A DNA stretch of 64,000 bases. It comes from Serpula lacrymans var. lacrymans S7.9 (taxonomy: Eukaryota; Basidiomycota; Agaricomycetes; Boletales; Serpulaceae). Where the stretch lies: NCBI RefSeq assembly GCF_000218685.1, contig NW_006763295.1:2678882-2742881 (forward strand), in the 5' to 3' direction. Under the pieces are notes generated by a model. The model was not told the origin of the DNA. It searched no databases and saw only the letters and a program-made list of their open reading frames with translations. How positions within the stretch are numbered: the first letter of the stretch is position 1; each line of letters opens with the position of its first letter. Of the stretch, positions 1-12,004 are shown piece after piece. The position numbers were made by a program, and so were the translations under genes.

Positions 1-2188
1 TTCATAATACACATATTCGACATAGCGGCGTGAAGCGTTTGAAAGATTGATAGACCTTACGCACTCATCCTATGCTCCTCTAAAAAGCTATGCTGCAGGG
101 AATATCCGACTTTTTTTCAGGGACTTTCCTGATCTTGAAGAGGATGCCATCAACGCAGTTTATGATCTTTGTGAAGACCAGGATTCAAAAGTATGATGTT
201 ATGACATCCCCTTTTAGCTCAGGGTCTGACTCCAGACATAGGTTCGTGTAGATGGCTACGGTGCCATTGTGCAAGTCTCGAAAGAAGAAAAGAGATGGGT
301 AAAAAGGAATGCCGACGTGCTTGTGCAGTTGCTTCAGAGTGGTAGGTCACATTTTCTCCTTAGGGTCGCATCATTTAGGGGAATTAATCTCCTCAACTCT
401 TGTTATACTTCTTCAATGCTAATTCGCTCATGCTACCATGTCATTTCTTATCCATAGATGAAGCAGAAGAGGTCACTTTTGTCAAGAAGGCTCTTCTAGA
501 GCACCTTGACATGGATCCTCGTATTACTCTGGGTGTTCTATGCGATCAGATTATGCCTTCACAAGAGCCACTGGACGAAGAGGAACAACGCATCAGGGAG
601 CGTCTGCGATCACTTGTCATAACCTTTTTGGCTAGAGAAGCCAAAATGGCCATTGTCGAGAGATATACCAATCCTCCGGGGGGCGAGCCAGAGAATGTCC
701 TCGTCGGAGGGCTTCTCTCAGTGAGTATACACCTCCACATACAAAATTTTGCCAGCTTACTGTTATCCCTGAGGCAATGACTAGACTGAACAATTCTGAA
801 GTCGAGATGGCTGTAAAGGACCTTCTTCTATCTCTTCCATGTTATCAGTCTTACTCATCGCGCGGAGACGAGTTACTCGGGGTGTTCCTTGACAAAGCAA
901 GATCATCTCTACGGGACCGATCAAGTGATCCAGCATCAATGGAAACTATTGACTTTTGCCTCTCACTAGCGGACTTGATTGTCTTTCAAAAACGCATATC
1001 TTCTCCTGCTCTCTTGTTACAATTTTTTTGTACCTCTCTAACGGGGAAGCTAGTGCTTCAGAGATTTTCTCGGGACCATCGGTTTATGGTAGTTGGTCGA
1101 ATAGCGGATACATTTGATGCCTGCGAGTCGGAAAGTCGACACAATGCTCGTGGATGTAGCCCTGAGAAGCTATCACACCTTCGAAAACAAGTTGTTGATG
1201 CATCTCCTATCCTTTTGGAGGCATGTACAAAAGTATCACTTGCCGAAATTTGCTGACGCACTCAAGATTAGGTTCTTCTAGAAGATAAAACCCTCTCATC
1301 CAGAATGTGGCAAATACTAAAAGTATTGCTGAAAGCTTGTATCGTTGTACGTTCTTTCTCCACCTTCAGCGACAAACCTCACTGTTGCTCTTCAGCGAGC
1401 ACAACGAGACAACTGGCCCATCCCTGCACATCTCCTCAATATGGCACACAAATTCCAAAGCCTGGTCGACAGTCAAGCTCAAGATAATGATTTAATACGA
1501 GATGTGCAAAACCTCATTAGGGTTCGCAGTGGGCCGCTTCTCGTTTCGTTCGTTGACAGCCGACCTTGCTCTTCTTCTTTTATTTGAGCAGTTACTGATC
1601 AAGCGTCGTGATACGACACCTCCTCAAGTACCCGCCACAAGTGCTACCAGTTCAAAGGTTCCGGTAAAGGTCGAGTCAAATGCATTTGACTCGTCTCGAC
1701 GGTCTAGGAACAAAGTAGAGACTTCTGACCGCCCCAGTAATGGCCGCCCGAATGATCAACGTCTGGCCATTGCCTCGCATGATGGTAATATTACTGGAAA
1801 TGAACTGCCTTCAACGTCGTTATCTACCACCGAAGATGCTCAAGCCAAGAAGACTGGGGCCATCTCAAAACCGAAACGTACCATTACGGGTGATGAAAAT
1901 ACACGATCAAAGAGAGCTAAAACTAGTATGAAAGGACAAGATGATCATTCGCGCTCGTTGCTAAGCCGTATGACATCGGCAAATACTGATGTTCTACCTG
2001 GTCCTGCCCCAAGGCGTACCAGCGCTCAAAATAAGAAACGAGCATCCAAATCAAAATCACCTGAATTTGATAAAGTTCCAACAGTCGGATATAGCATAAA
2101 GGGTGCTGCGAGTGCTCGGCGGAATGAGGGCAGTGGTGCAAGTGTTCCAACGAACCCCTCATTGTTGGACAGGTTGCACAGTCGTTGA
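1..2188 (+). CDS. API5-like protein (apoptosis inhibitor 5 family), 5' end outside window
   Basis: The gene is cut by the window start, so the N-terminus is missing. The first complete exon runs from about 36 to 190 and reads YAAGNIRLFFRDFPDLEEDA, the helical-repeat (ARM/HEAT-like) pattern of the API5 family. Further exons at 242-341, 458-720 and from 774 continue in phase with VRVDGYGAIVQVSKEE and ITLGVLCDQI. The region 1260-1590 contains two or three more short exons that I did not fix exactly, including NWPIPAHLLNMAHKFQSL. The last exon gives a disordered, Lys/Ser/Arg-rich tail ending at the stop at 2186-2188. API5 proteins in animals are nuclear anti-apoptotic scaffolds that bind FGF2 and Acinus; the fungal role is not established. 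Family assignment rests on sequence pattern; nuclear location is inferred from the basic tail. Confidence 0.82.
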
Positions 2189-2695
2189 CGCGCTAATGGG
2201 TTGAGATCGACAGTCGAGATGCAGTGACGGCTGGTGTAGGAGATATTTTGGGCAAGGCTTCATAGAGTTTTATCCGCAGAACCGGAAGTGCTGATTACTT
2301 TGGTATGCAGTATAAATTTAAATACTATGACGTGGAAATCCAGAGTTTGGCTCTATGATCGAGATTTATACCCACTATTGGCTGGCACGAATCACTATCA
2401 CAGTTCGTATCGAGACTCAGAGCTGAGAAGATTCATTTAAATCTTGCTAAATTTTCACCCTTGCGGCCGTACAAAGTCTTCATTGACCGTCGTGTTACTG
2501 TTATTCTCCAAAAATTTAATTCACACCCCTAATTCCACTGTCATATCGCTATCACCCTAAGCAATCTCAACGATTTAGCTTTTATATCCAGTATCTTGGT
2601 ACTGCCATCTACTTGCATTGGTCTTGTGCTCAATAGGTATATATGTGTGCGTCCTTTGGGATTTCAGGTCATACAGCTGACTTCTCTGTCAATAG
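2189..2695. other. Intergenic region between API5-like and b561 genes
   Basis: About 0.5 kb, AT-rich, holding the 3' flank of the upstream gene and the promoter of the next. Acceptor-like trinucleotides lie just before the ATG at 2696 (CAATAG, 2690-2695), so an additional upstream non-coding or coding exon is possible. I see no other gene. Confidence 0.5.
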
Positions 2696-3608
2696 ATGAC
2701 CGCTAGATATTTCCCTGACGGAGCGACGCTCGCTGATAACATGGAATGCGGAGACGTCAGTATTTGCTCTATAATCTCATATGGCACTGTTCTTATTGTG
2801 AGTTCCATACAGACCATATGCATCTCCCCGGTTTCTTTTGCGTCATCGAACACAGGGCCACTAACCTCTCCACAAAAAATGCTCGTTGCCCATGGCATTC
2901 TGACCGTGTTGGGATACCTCCTTTTCATGCCTATTGGTATTTTGGTGGGAAGATATTTCAGAACTGTTAGCCCTGCTTGGCGTACAGGACATATAATCGT
3001 ACAAGTCGCAATTGGTATGTACCCTTTCCTTGGCATTGAAAATTTCCTCACCGTTGTTGTTTCAGCCGGTCCTATGATTATCGCTGGAGTCGCGTTAGGT
3101 ATTGCAGGTTCTGGAGAGGCTCACCTCAGAGACCTCCATAAAGTGAGTCTGTATACTCGTTTCTTTGAGTGAGCCAAATTAGAGTTGTGTGTCCATATCA
3201 GAAGTGGGGCGTAGCACTGTTCGTGCTGTACTTTGTGCAGTGTGCTCTCGGCGCCATCATTACCCTGTTCCACCCAAGAGGAAGAGCCAGGCGCCCGATT
3301 CAAAACTATTTCCATGTGTTGCTTGGACTATTCATCGTCGGCGCTTCCTTCTATCAAGTCAGGACTGGATTCAAGTATGAATGGCTCTACCACGCGCACC
3401 ATGGAAGAATTTCCAACGCCGCACAGATCGTGTGGTACGTCTGGGTCGTGGTAAGTCCGAGGTGGCCTTGCGGTTTATCTGCGTACTGAAGATGGTGCTA
3501 TGCTGTTGACAGCTGCTTCCAGTTCTGTACCTAGCGGGCCTCTCGCTCCTACCCAAACAGTTCTCGCAAGAGAGAGCCAAGAGGGAAAAAATGCTTCAGA
3601 AATCATGA
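2696..3608 (+). CDS. Cytochrome b561 domain membrane protein
   Basis: A multi-pass membrane protein with a cytochrome b561 / ferric-reductase-like transmembrane core. It shows LVAHGILTVLGYLLFMPIGI, then WRTGHIIVQVAI, KWGVALFVLYFVQCALGAII and YFHVLLGLFIVGASFYQ. Histidines in the first, second and fourth of these segments are at positions expected for haem ligation. Family members move electrons across a membrane, often from ascorbate or another donor to ferric iron. Exons: 2696-3014, 3066-3142, 3202-3450 and 3513-3608. The intron at 3015-3065 is 51 bases, and removing it joins VQVAI to AGPMIIAGVALG, which fits the family much better than the read-through. A further in-frame intron at 2756-2812 (57 bases) is possible. 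No DOMON domain is visible upstream. The protein is about 227-246 residues with a basic C-terminus. Confidence 0.8.
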
Positions 3609-4316
3609 CGCAGTGAGCAGTACCGACGAAAGCAACCGTCGTGTCTCTGTATCCCATGAGGCTGTCATTATTCATTCTTATCTTGCCAAATGTCACCCCG
3701 GGTTGCTCATCATACACGGCAGTAGCTTGTTGTGGAATGGTTCAATAATCTCGCATTGCTATTTTCAATTGCCTTCACCGTCACTCCAGCGGTCGATCGA
3801 TCGGAAAACGTTATTCAAAAAATTCATACGAAATATAAATGCCATACTTGAAAGACGTCACACACGTTAATGACGGGATCGCTAGAGCAGTGATGACGAG
3901 CCCTTTTTCCGATCTTGTGGGTCCCGCGGTTGCGTTAGGCTTTTTTATGTTCTACCCTATTGATCGAACTCGTTGCCGCCAATCTCATAAAATATAACTG
4001 ATTAGAATGTGGGGCCTCCACATAAACGTCACCACTGTATAGTCCATTAATCTACGTTTGAATTGCAAAGTAGAATGTTATTTGTGTATCACGTAGAGCA
4101 ATGCTTATAGATAATTGTTTCAAACGATAATGATATTCATTAATCTGTTTTTGAAATGTTCATTCTAAGATTCTGATCAGGTGACTTGACTGGAATATGG
4201 TTAAATGTCATTTCGAAATTCAAATTCTGTTGCAGCTTCCTGGTCTATGTTGAAACTTCATCATAATTTTGTCATACATAAAACAGTAAAGAGGTATAGC
4301 CTTTGCATTGCCTCCC
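3609..4316. other. Intergenic region
   Basis: About 0.7 kb between the b561 gene and the homocysteine methyltransferase. Short open frames exist, but none has recognisable protein character. AT-rich around 3960-4200, consistent with a terminator plus promoter region. Nothing else seen. Confidence 0.5.
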
Positions 4317-5776
4317 ATGTCGTTTGGTAGTCTATACAGTGACCAATCCGTGAATGTCTTGGATGGAGGATTGGTCAGTGATTCATTGTAACAACAGGGG
4401 GTCATCGATTGACCATGTGAGTAATCCACCTTTTTATTGCGACAGGGAACTACTCTAGAGGACATCTTTCACGAGGATATCGCACATACTCCCCTGTGGT
4501 CTGCTAAATCAATTGACGAAAATTCGGAGACTCTTATCCAAGTCCACCTCTCATTCCTTGGCGCTGGTGCCAGGACTATCCTCACATCGACGTAAGCCTG
4601 GCACGTACTTACATGGAGTGTTGTAGTGAGCTAAGCAATGTAAATACACAAAATGCGTTGGGTAGGTACCAATGTGCTTTCACAACGTTCGAACGAGCGG
4701 GCTACTCTCGTGAGGATGCTACGCGGATCATGCGTAAATCTGTCGAGGTGGCTCGGGAAGCAAAGAGGAGGTTCTGCGACCAGAATAGGAACGTTTTACC
4801 AGGAGACATACGCATTGCGCTGTCGTTAGGCCCATTTGGAGCAACCTTGTACCCAGCGCAGGAATTCGACGGGTTCTACCCTCCCCCATACGGACCAAAA
4901 GCATTCTCATCCTCAGGGCAGAACGAGAACGTTTTTGGAGACGATGTGGCGCAAAGAGAAAGTTCTATCGATGCTCTCGCTCATTTCCACAGTGAGAGAT
5001 TGCAAGTATTCACAAGTGATCGAGAATGTTGGGATGCTGTCGACTGTATTGCTTTTGAAACTGTGCCTTTGGCGAGGGAGGTAAAGGCGATTAGGAGGGC
5101 GATGGGGATGTTGGGCGGTGCAGTGGCTGATAATGGGGAGTGGAAGCCGTGGTGGATCAGTACTGTTTTCCCAGGTGGGCACTACCCAGAGCGAAAGACT
5201 CCGGGAGGCGAGTATCTATCTGCTTCGGAAGTCTTGAATGCGGTCCTGGGGGAAGAAAACGATGGACGAATAGGTGAGGTCGTCAGACAGCCGTTGACAC
5301 TCCCAAGTGGCATTGGGATAAACTGTACAGGAATCGAATTCCTGCCAGATTTGCTGTCAGATTTTGAGAGGGCGCTGAACAATGCTGAGGAGAAAGCGCG
5401 ACTCGGAGGAAGGCCATGGCTCGTATTGTATCCGAATGGAGGGGACGTTTACGATCCTGTCTCGAGGACATGGAGAGGATCGAATGAGACGCAAAAGGGA
5501 CGGGTATGGGGTGAACAACTAGGTCAGATCGTCGACTCGGCACGTGGAAATGGAACGTGGGGTGGCATCCTTGTGGGAGGGTGCTGCAGGACTGGGCCCG
5601 CAGAAATACGGGCGTTAGTGGATGCGCTGAGACTGCCTTCAGCGGGTGAGTACGCTGTACCAATCAAAGCGAGCGATATCATACTCACTGATTCTGGATG
5701 CTTCCGAAGAGCTGTGTCCATGAGCGAGAGCGATATTTTGAGAACTTGGTGCTGGGTCTTCTTGCGATATTTTTGA
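4317..5776 (+). CDS. Homocysteine S-methyltransferase
   Basis: Transfers a methyl group, typically from S-methylmethionine or AdoMet, to homocysteine to make methionine in the cytosol. Three exons in phase: 4317-4373, 4446-4591 and 4666-5776, giving 437 residues. The first exon is only 57 bases and was found by looking for the family's N-terminal VLDGGLGTTLE motif: VLDGGL ends exon 1 and GTTLED begins exon 2. Exon 2 ends in LTST and exon 3 resumes with YQCAFTTFERAGY, as in the family. The zinc-binding cysteines are present as NCTG near 5322 and GGCCRTGP near 5577. The last 44 residues after LPSAG look non-homologous; a donor-like GTGAGT at 5645 could start a fourth intron, so the exact C-terminus is uncertain. 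The family resembles yeast Mht1/Sam4, but I cannot say which it matches. Confidence 0.9.
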
Positions 5777-6655
5777 ATAGAAACCTCTTTCGATCATGGC
5801 CAGCATCTTTCGATTCTAGAATCTTAGATATTCTAGGACTCGAATGAAAGTTCTTGCGTTAGTCCGAGAGACCGAAGGAATACATAGACTTGGCCACCGA
5901 CTCGCCAACGTTACCATTGTGAGACAATTGTGAAATATTCATGTTCCCGAGTGGTATGGGTTGTTTGATTCCATGTTATGGTGGTGAATAATGTGGTGGG
6001 GGTTACAATGCCGCTGGTTACGGTTAAAGCGGGTGGACAAGCAATGCCTGGTTAAAAGCGAGCGGGCACGTTCTTAGTTACCATATTGGGACGGCCCTGG
6101 TCAGCACGTGGCTGGGATATTGTCCCAGTCAAAGGGAACATAAGCCAGAACCGCAGAAACCACAGAAACCGGTTATCGTCGACGGCCAAAGCACCAGATA
6201 CGCTAAAAGCACACATCCAACAATTGGTTTTTGATTCGAGATTGTCTTTTTGAAAGCAGATCCGGTCAAAGTGTGTCTGGTCCACTTAGATTTGCCACGC
6301 GCGGGCCCACAAAAGGAAGCTTGGCCATTTGTACGCTTTTTCTCAGCTTGAGCTTTGTCGTTGTGGGCGACCAGAGCAGGTCAAAGCTACTCCAGCGTCA
6401 AAGCGCGTCTTCCAATCTCAGTTTCGTATAAAGAACCCACGAATTACACGAATATCTCTCCATTCCCAATCTCAACACGTCAGTCAAGCCCCAAGCTCCC
6501 GTAACTCCTACGCAGCACATTTAAACTTTTTTTTACCTCATTTACTCCCCATTTCACAACTCTCATAAACCCGCCCTCGAGTCTACACATCTATCTCACA
6601 TCCGTCCATCTTCTCTGTTACACATAGTCTCAAAACTCCTTGTTTCGTCTCAAAA
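5777..6655. other. Intergenic region and promoter of the FHA kinase
   Basis: About 0.9 kb without a supported gene. It contains the cluster of GTCAAAG repeats described separately and, from about 6430, a pyrimidine-rich stretch (repeated CTCC, TCTC and CAAC runs) typical of fungal 5' leaders, ending in CAAAA just before the ATG. Confidence 0.55.
6128..6403 (+). promoter_or_regulatory. Cluster of four GTCAAAG heptamers upstream of the checkpoint kinase
   Basis: The exact heptamer GTCAAAG occurs at 6128-6134, 6265-6271, 6380-6386 and 6397-6403, all on the forward strand. Looser relatives (GTTAAAG, GGCCAAAG) lie nearby. The copies sit 250-530 bases ahead of the kinase ATG. The repetition is seen in the sequence; a regulatory role is inference, and I do not assign a binding factor. 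Confidence 0.35.
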
Positions 6656-9319
6656 ATGATGCAACCACCCGCCCAACTCCCCCAGGACGAATCGATCATG
6701 GAGGATGGCACAGACGGACAAGCCACCCAGTCTACTCAAGCCGCCTCCCAGCCCACCAACAGCAATGATATCAACGCTCACCTTTGGGGATTCCTCCAAC
6801 CTTGCAGCAGCTCCCTCAGGCGCATCGACTTCTGGAAGCTTTCGCCCACTGTCACCCTCGGGCGCGGCCCCGATAACGATGTCGTGTTCCCAGGAGCCAA
6901 AGTCAGTGAGTATATGTTTCGTATTTAACCCCTCTACGCGTCTCGTGACGCGTTCCGGAACTCTATCGTGTGTGGATGCTCATGTCACATTTCTTCATCC
7001 AGGCAACAAGCATTGCAGGCTCATGTGGGATGGTAAAGAGGATAAACAGTCCTCTGTCACGATCCTTGACACCTCCAGCAATGGTACATATGTGCGTCGT
7101 CTTTTCAACTCCCATCCTCATATATGTTATTCACGCCACGTTCCTCTCAGATTAACGGAGTCAAGATCGGTAGGGAGAAGACCGGAATTCTCAAAGAAGG
7201 AAATGAAATCGCTTTTGGTTCTCCTCAACCCCAGACCGACCCTCTGGAAGACTATCGTGAGTATCTGTCCTATTACATTTGTCTTTACGCGACTGAAGCC
7301 CGATTTTGTATGATAGGCTTTATTTATAGGCATACCGCCGCTGGTCCTCCTGCTGGTGGTCTTCATGCCTTTTATGACATTGGCCATGAGCTCGGCAAAG
7401 GCTCTTTCGCCACAGTCATGAAGGCTGTGTCGCGTTCCACTGGCCAATGGTACGCAATCAAGATGATCCAAGAGAACAAGATCAGGCGTGCCACAGCTGG
7501 AGATCCCAATGCGAGCAACGTCCAGCGAGCATCTGCTTTCGCTAGGGAAATCAGTATCCTAGAAAAACTTAACCACCAGAACATTTGCCAGCTGAAAGAA
7601 GTGTTCTTCGAAGACGCCAACATCAGTAAGTCGATTATGTTGACTCATGGAAGCGTAGATCTGATATCTGTTAACATAGATCTCGTGTTGGAATTTGTTG
7701 ATGGAGGCGATCTTCTTGATTATATTCTTAAAAATAATGGACTTAGTGAGCTTTTCGTAACTCTTTCCGTCAAATTCGCCTTCTGACCCCCTGTCCTATT
7801 GTAGACGAGCCGATGTCCCGTCACATTACTTATCAGATCGCTGATGCCCTTGCAGTAAGTACCTGATCCGTCACACTAGAAGCGACATCAACTGAAATTC
7901 ATTCTCCTCGTAGTACATTCATAGCAAGGGTATTGCCCATCGCGACCTCAAGCCCGAGGTGAGTGATGGATTTTGCATATTGACATGTCCAGTTTTGTTC
8001 ATGAAGATCTTCATTGAATTCATAGAATGTCCTCCTGACCTCTCATGACCCTCCCATCGTCAAGGTGGCAGACTTCGGTCTCGCCAAGGTCGTCGACAGT
8101 TTGACCTTCCTAAAGGTAAATATATGGCCTCGTTATCTCCTTGTCATGGCCTTACGTCTTCTTATTTGTAGACCATGTGTGGTACACCTAGTTATCTTGC
8201 GCCCGAGGTGGTCACGCAACAGAACCAAGAGGGTTACGATCATCTTGTTGACAGCTGGAGTGTCGGTGTCATCGTCTTTTCAATGTGGGTTTATGCTGCT
8301 TTCTGTGATCTTGCGGGGGTCTAATGTAGATCCATGAATAGGTTGACAACCTCTAGCCCATTCCTCGAAGATGAGAGGCAACAAGACATCAAAATCCGAA
8401 TTGCAGAGCGTACCATCGATTGGAACACACTGAACCAATGTGGAATAAGCGCACAAGGTTCGTCATTCTCATCTCCCCACCTTTAATGACACCCCGCCCT
8501 AACTATCGATCAGCGCAAGATTTCATCAGGTGTCTCCTAGACTACAACCCGCGCACACGCATGTCGCTCTCCGACGCTCGCAAACATCCCTGGTTGAAAG
8601 ACGTGCATCATGCGTTGCCTGTCGATCAGGCTCGAGACATCCAGCAAATGCCTTCGGTTTGCTCTCTCCCTGGCGACGAGTCCTCGATCCTGTCGTCCGT
8701 CCCAGACGATTTCGAAGATGAAGTCATGGCGCAAGACAAACCTGTCTCACTCGTCCAAGCCGTCGTCAACCAGAACTTTGAGCATCTCCAGCTCAGCCAG
8801 GAAGGCGGGCGTGGGAGGCTGCAGCGACGCAGCCACGTCATGTCCCAAGCAGCTGAGAACGAGAATGGCAACGGCAACGGCAGTGGACCCGTCATCGCAG
8901 AGCCTTCGTGGCAGATGATTGCCTCCCAGGAGGCGGCGGACCAGAACGGGGCTGGCCCGAGCACGGTGGCGGGTAACAAGCGAAAGCATATGACCAACTC
9001 TGACGCCCTCACTCCCGACGGTGAAGTGCGCTCTTCGCCTTTGAACGATGGGTCGAACACGGCTCGCAAGAAGGGGAAGAACAGCTCTGACTCTGATTCG
9101 TCACCCAAGACTCGCGGGGCAGCCAAGGCTAATCGTGGACGAGGAGTTGCTGCTCCTGCTCCTGCTGGTGCCACACGTGGACGCGCACGCTTGCGGGATG
9201 CTGCGGCTGGGATGAAAGTGCAAGAAGAACATTACAGCGATGAAGAAGAAGCAGCCCCCGCGCAGAAACCCAGGAGGTCGACTCGCAACAATTCCCCGCA
9301 AAAGGCCGCGCGAAAGTGA
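6656..9319 (+). CDS. FHA-domain serine/threonine checkpoint kinase (Chk2/Cds1/Rad53-like)
   Basis: DNA-damage/replication checkpoint effector kinase of the CAMK group, expected in the nucleus. Eleven exons close perfectly in phase: 6656-6905, 7003-7091, 7151-7256, 7317-7625, 7680-7745, 7805-7854, 7914-7958, 8026-8115, 8172-8284, 8342-8457 and 8514-9319, giving 679 residues. A forkhead-associated domain occupies roughly residues 50-125 ([13 protein letters not shown], then SSNGTYINGVKIG). It is followed by the linker DYRFIYRH and a kinase domain: glycine loop [16 protein letters not shown]-type lysine in YAIKMI, catalytic HRDLKPEN, metal-binding ADFGLAK, and [11 protein letters not shown]. The region after the kinase domain is long, acidic then basic, with KRKH and [11 protein letters not shown] patches that could act as nuclear localisation signals. 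There is one FHA domain, as in Cds1 and Chk2, not two as in Rad53. The last acceptor sets the C-lobe start at [13 protein letters not shown]. Confidence 0.94.
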
Positions 9320-10206
9320 AGTGGGATGAATGATGTATCTATAGGACCCTCCCCCTCATCGGTGGAAACTTCTTCATGAAGTGATTTCTTGTTTCATATT
9401 TTTTCATGATATTCTTTTTTGGCTTACACTTGTACTCGGTTATTGTCGCACGACACACGGTCCTTACCCTGTTTCCATTCCCATACACCACCTCTCAAAC
9501 TCGCCACGCTCCTTAATGAACTTGAATGATGTTTCTTTATTACCTCTATATCACATTGCATAATAATTTTCTTGGATAACGTCACACAACCCCTGTTCTC
9601 TTATAACACGCATGCAATACAATATGCTTTTCATAAAATTCCTCGTGTGATACCAAGTGCGAGTGATCGCGTCGTGCTCACTATCATCATCCACTTTCTC
9701 AACGCACACAAAGCTGTAGGAAACCTATCCCATTAACTTCTAGTAAGACAACATAGGACATGTTGGCATTTGCATGATGCAAGGACATACTGTAAAACGT
9801 GACGACATAGCAATTTAAAAGACAAAAACGACAGCACAGGACACTGTGAATCGGCACAACCGAAAAAGTGACCCAATCACAAAAGAAGGATAAGAACAAG
9901 GTACGGATGATGTCAGCTCAAATATAACAATGGAAAAGTGAGCACCAAATAAGACGAAGGTATAAAATGTAAATGTACGAAAAAATGAAAAAGGTATGGG
10001 AGTGACGAAATAAAGGGAGGAAGAAAGAAAAAAGTGCGACGAGTTATGAGATAATGCTAAATACAGATATATTTCACAGCCAGCCCAGACAATGGGACAG
10101 CCAATACACCGGCCGCCCACGCCCCAGCACCCTCGTGGATGAAATGATAACATTTTTTTTCTCTAAAAAAACACACGAGGTTACCTGACAGGCCCTGCCT
10201 GTAAGC
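9320..10206. other. Convergent intergenic region
   Basis: About 0.9 kb between the stop of the kinase (forward) and the stop of the Zn2Cys6 factor (reverse), so it should hold both 3' UTRs. It is T-rich at 9380-9420 and A-rich near 10010-10170, in keeping with two facing polyadenylation regions. No gene seen. Confidence 0.55.
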
Positions 10207-12004
10207 TCACCGCTTTCGGCTAGCCTTAACCGTGACCTTCGGACCGTCGACGTTCACGTTCGCAGGAGTGCTGCAAGGAGGTGTCGAGGCTGACGCCTTT
10301 CGCTTACGCATCCCACGTCTCGATTCGAGAGGGTACTCGCACTTTAGGTGACGCCTAGCGCACTGACTAGAAAGGAAAGAAAAACCCTAGGTCAGCCCTG
10401 AATTTTCTCGAGTAGCGGTTGAAAGACGTGAGAGGGAAGATGATCGATATCGATGATATGATAGAGCGCAAACATCCGGGATAAATCCCACCTCGAAGGG
10501 CCACATGACCCCCTCATAGGCGGACAGATCCCGAACTACGCTATATAAGGAATGACGAGAGGCAGGGTTGGATAAAATCGTCGTCGTCGACCCTCCTTAC
10601 CCCGCTTCCCTATCATAGGAATGGTGCGATGACAGCTGAATGAAACTTACTTGCAGGTTTTGTCCTTGCTTCCCGGTACAGGCGGGCCGCATGCGATTTT
10701 ACGCCCTCTGCAGAAAAGGCAAGCGAGTGCTGGTTTTTTCTCTAGGAGCCGCTTACTTGAGGGCAGAGGGCTTAACCTCATCGTGGCAGCAAAACGGGGC
10801 GATGGCGAGCGCGTACGACGTGGAGAGCCCCCTCGGCGCCGATGTGCAGCAGAGTGGCTATGACCGGTATGCGAGTGACCATGATGGGGATCCGACTCCT
10901 CGGTGAGCGAGATGGAACGTGCGGGCACTGGCTCAGCGTATGATTGGCTCGGCACTGTCAGTGGCTGAGGTGGCTGAGTGGGGACATATTCAGGCCCCCA
11001 TGAGGCCATCGGGCGACTATCATTCTCGGTCTTTAGGGGGAGCTGGTGAGGTGGTGGATAAGGCAGATGGTCCATAGGTGGATGATCTTCGTATGCATAT
11101 GACGCTGGCAGGGACTGTGACTGAGCCGCGTAATCGGCAAGAGATTGCTGTGAAGGCACGATGAGGTGAGGTGGTACCTCGACCTCTTCGTGCTCAATCT
11201 TCATGTTGAATGGCGGTGTGAGTGAGGGTGTGTGCGATAGCTGGGGAGACGAATAGGGGAGTTCGTGCTGAGATGCAGACGTCAGTATGGTGTGTGCAGA
11301 ACAGAAGGAGGGGGGGCACTTACCGCGACTGGGACTGGCTGACCATAGTCTGCCGAACCAGCGGGGTCATGCCCGCTGCTTCTCTGCTTTGCCCACTCGT
11401 AGTGAAGGTGCATATCAGAGGCAGCGGTAGAGTCGTAGGATACCTGTGTGGGAGCGGTGGCATCGAGGACATCGCCTTGATGATAGTGGTGCGCAGATGG
11501 AATAGACGCCGGGAGGTCCATGCAGTGAGATAAGGTATACGAGACGGACGAAGTCGGGTACGAGTTGGGATAGCACGAATCCATATTGTCATCCTGAGGG
11601 AATGTTGTATTTCTGTCGCATATAGCCCATTCGCCGTACGAGTCCGGGTCGTTGCTATATGGAATAAAGACAGGCTGGCCGTACATGCGGAAAAACTTGA
11701 GCTCCTCCTCGTCCAAGTTGTCAAAGAACGTCTCGGACTGAATTTCCTCGAAAGTATACCCGCGCTTTGGCTTGAGCTGGAGACGGTCAGACAAAGGACA
11801 GCGGCGATTGTGGATACACACCTGGACGCCATAGTCTATGGGCTCCTCGTTGTAGGTCTGAGAGGCATAGGCCATCATCTCGTGGTGTGTTCTGGAGAAG
11901 GAGGTGCCTGAGCAGTCGAATGCGGACATGTCGTCGTCGTCGTGGTCGTCGTGGTGGTGTCTGTACTGGTGGGCGTTCCACTGGGAGGACGACGGGTGAT
12001 TCAT
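10207..12004 (-). CDS. Transcription factor with C-terminal Zn(II)2Cys6 cluster
   Basis: Three exons on the reverse strand: 12004-11324, 11240-10651 and 10366-10207, giving 476 residues, all in phase. The zinc cluster lies near residues 410-445: ACLFCRGRKIAC, then TCNQCARRHLKCEYP. The six cysteines are spaced C-x2-C-x6-C-x11-C-x2-C-x6-C, the fungal Zn2Cys6 pattern. An intron splits it between the fourth and fifth cysteines. A basic tail (RRGMRKRK) follows. The N-terminal two thirds are low-complexity, rich in His, Asp, Pro, Ser and Tyr, and include a more ordered patch near FFDNLDEEELKFFRMYGQPV that may be conserved. Most Zn2Cys6 factors carry the cluster at the N-terminus, so this is the less common arrangement; there is no visible fungal-specific middle homology domain. 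The target genes cannot be told. Confidence 0.88.

Noticed and set aside
4374..4445. Apparent lack of an N-terminus for the homocysteine methyltransferase, suggesting a pseudogene
   Set aside because: A 72-base intron with GT-AG ends joins a short first exon ending VLDGGL to GTTLED, restoring the complete family N-terminus.
8626..9174. Open frame of 182 codons on the reverse strand
   Set aside because: Antisense to the C-terminal tail of the FHA kinase; GC-rich coding strand makes a mirror frame.
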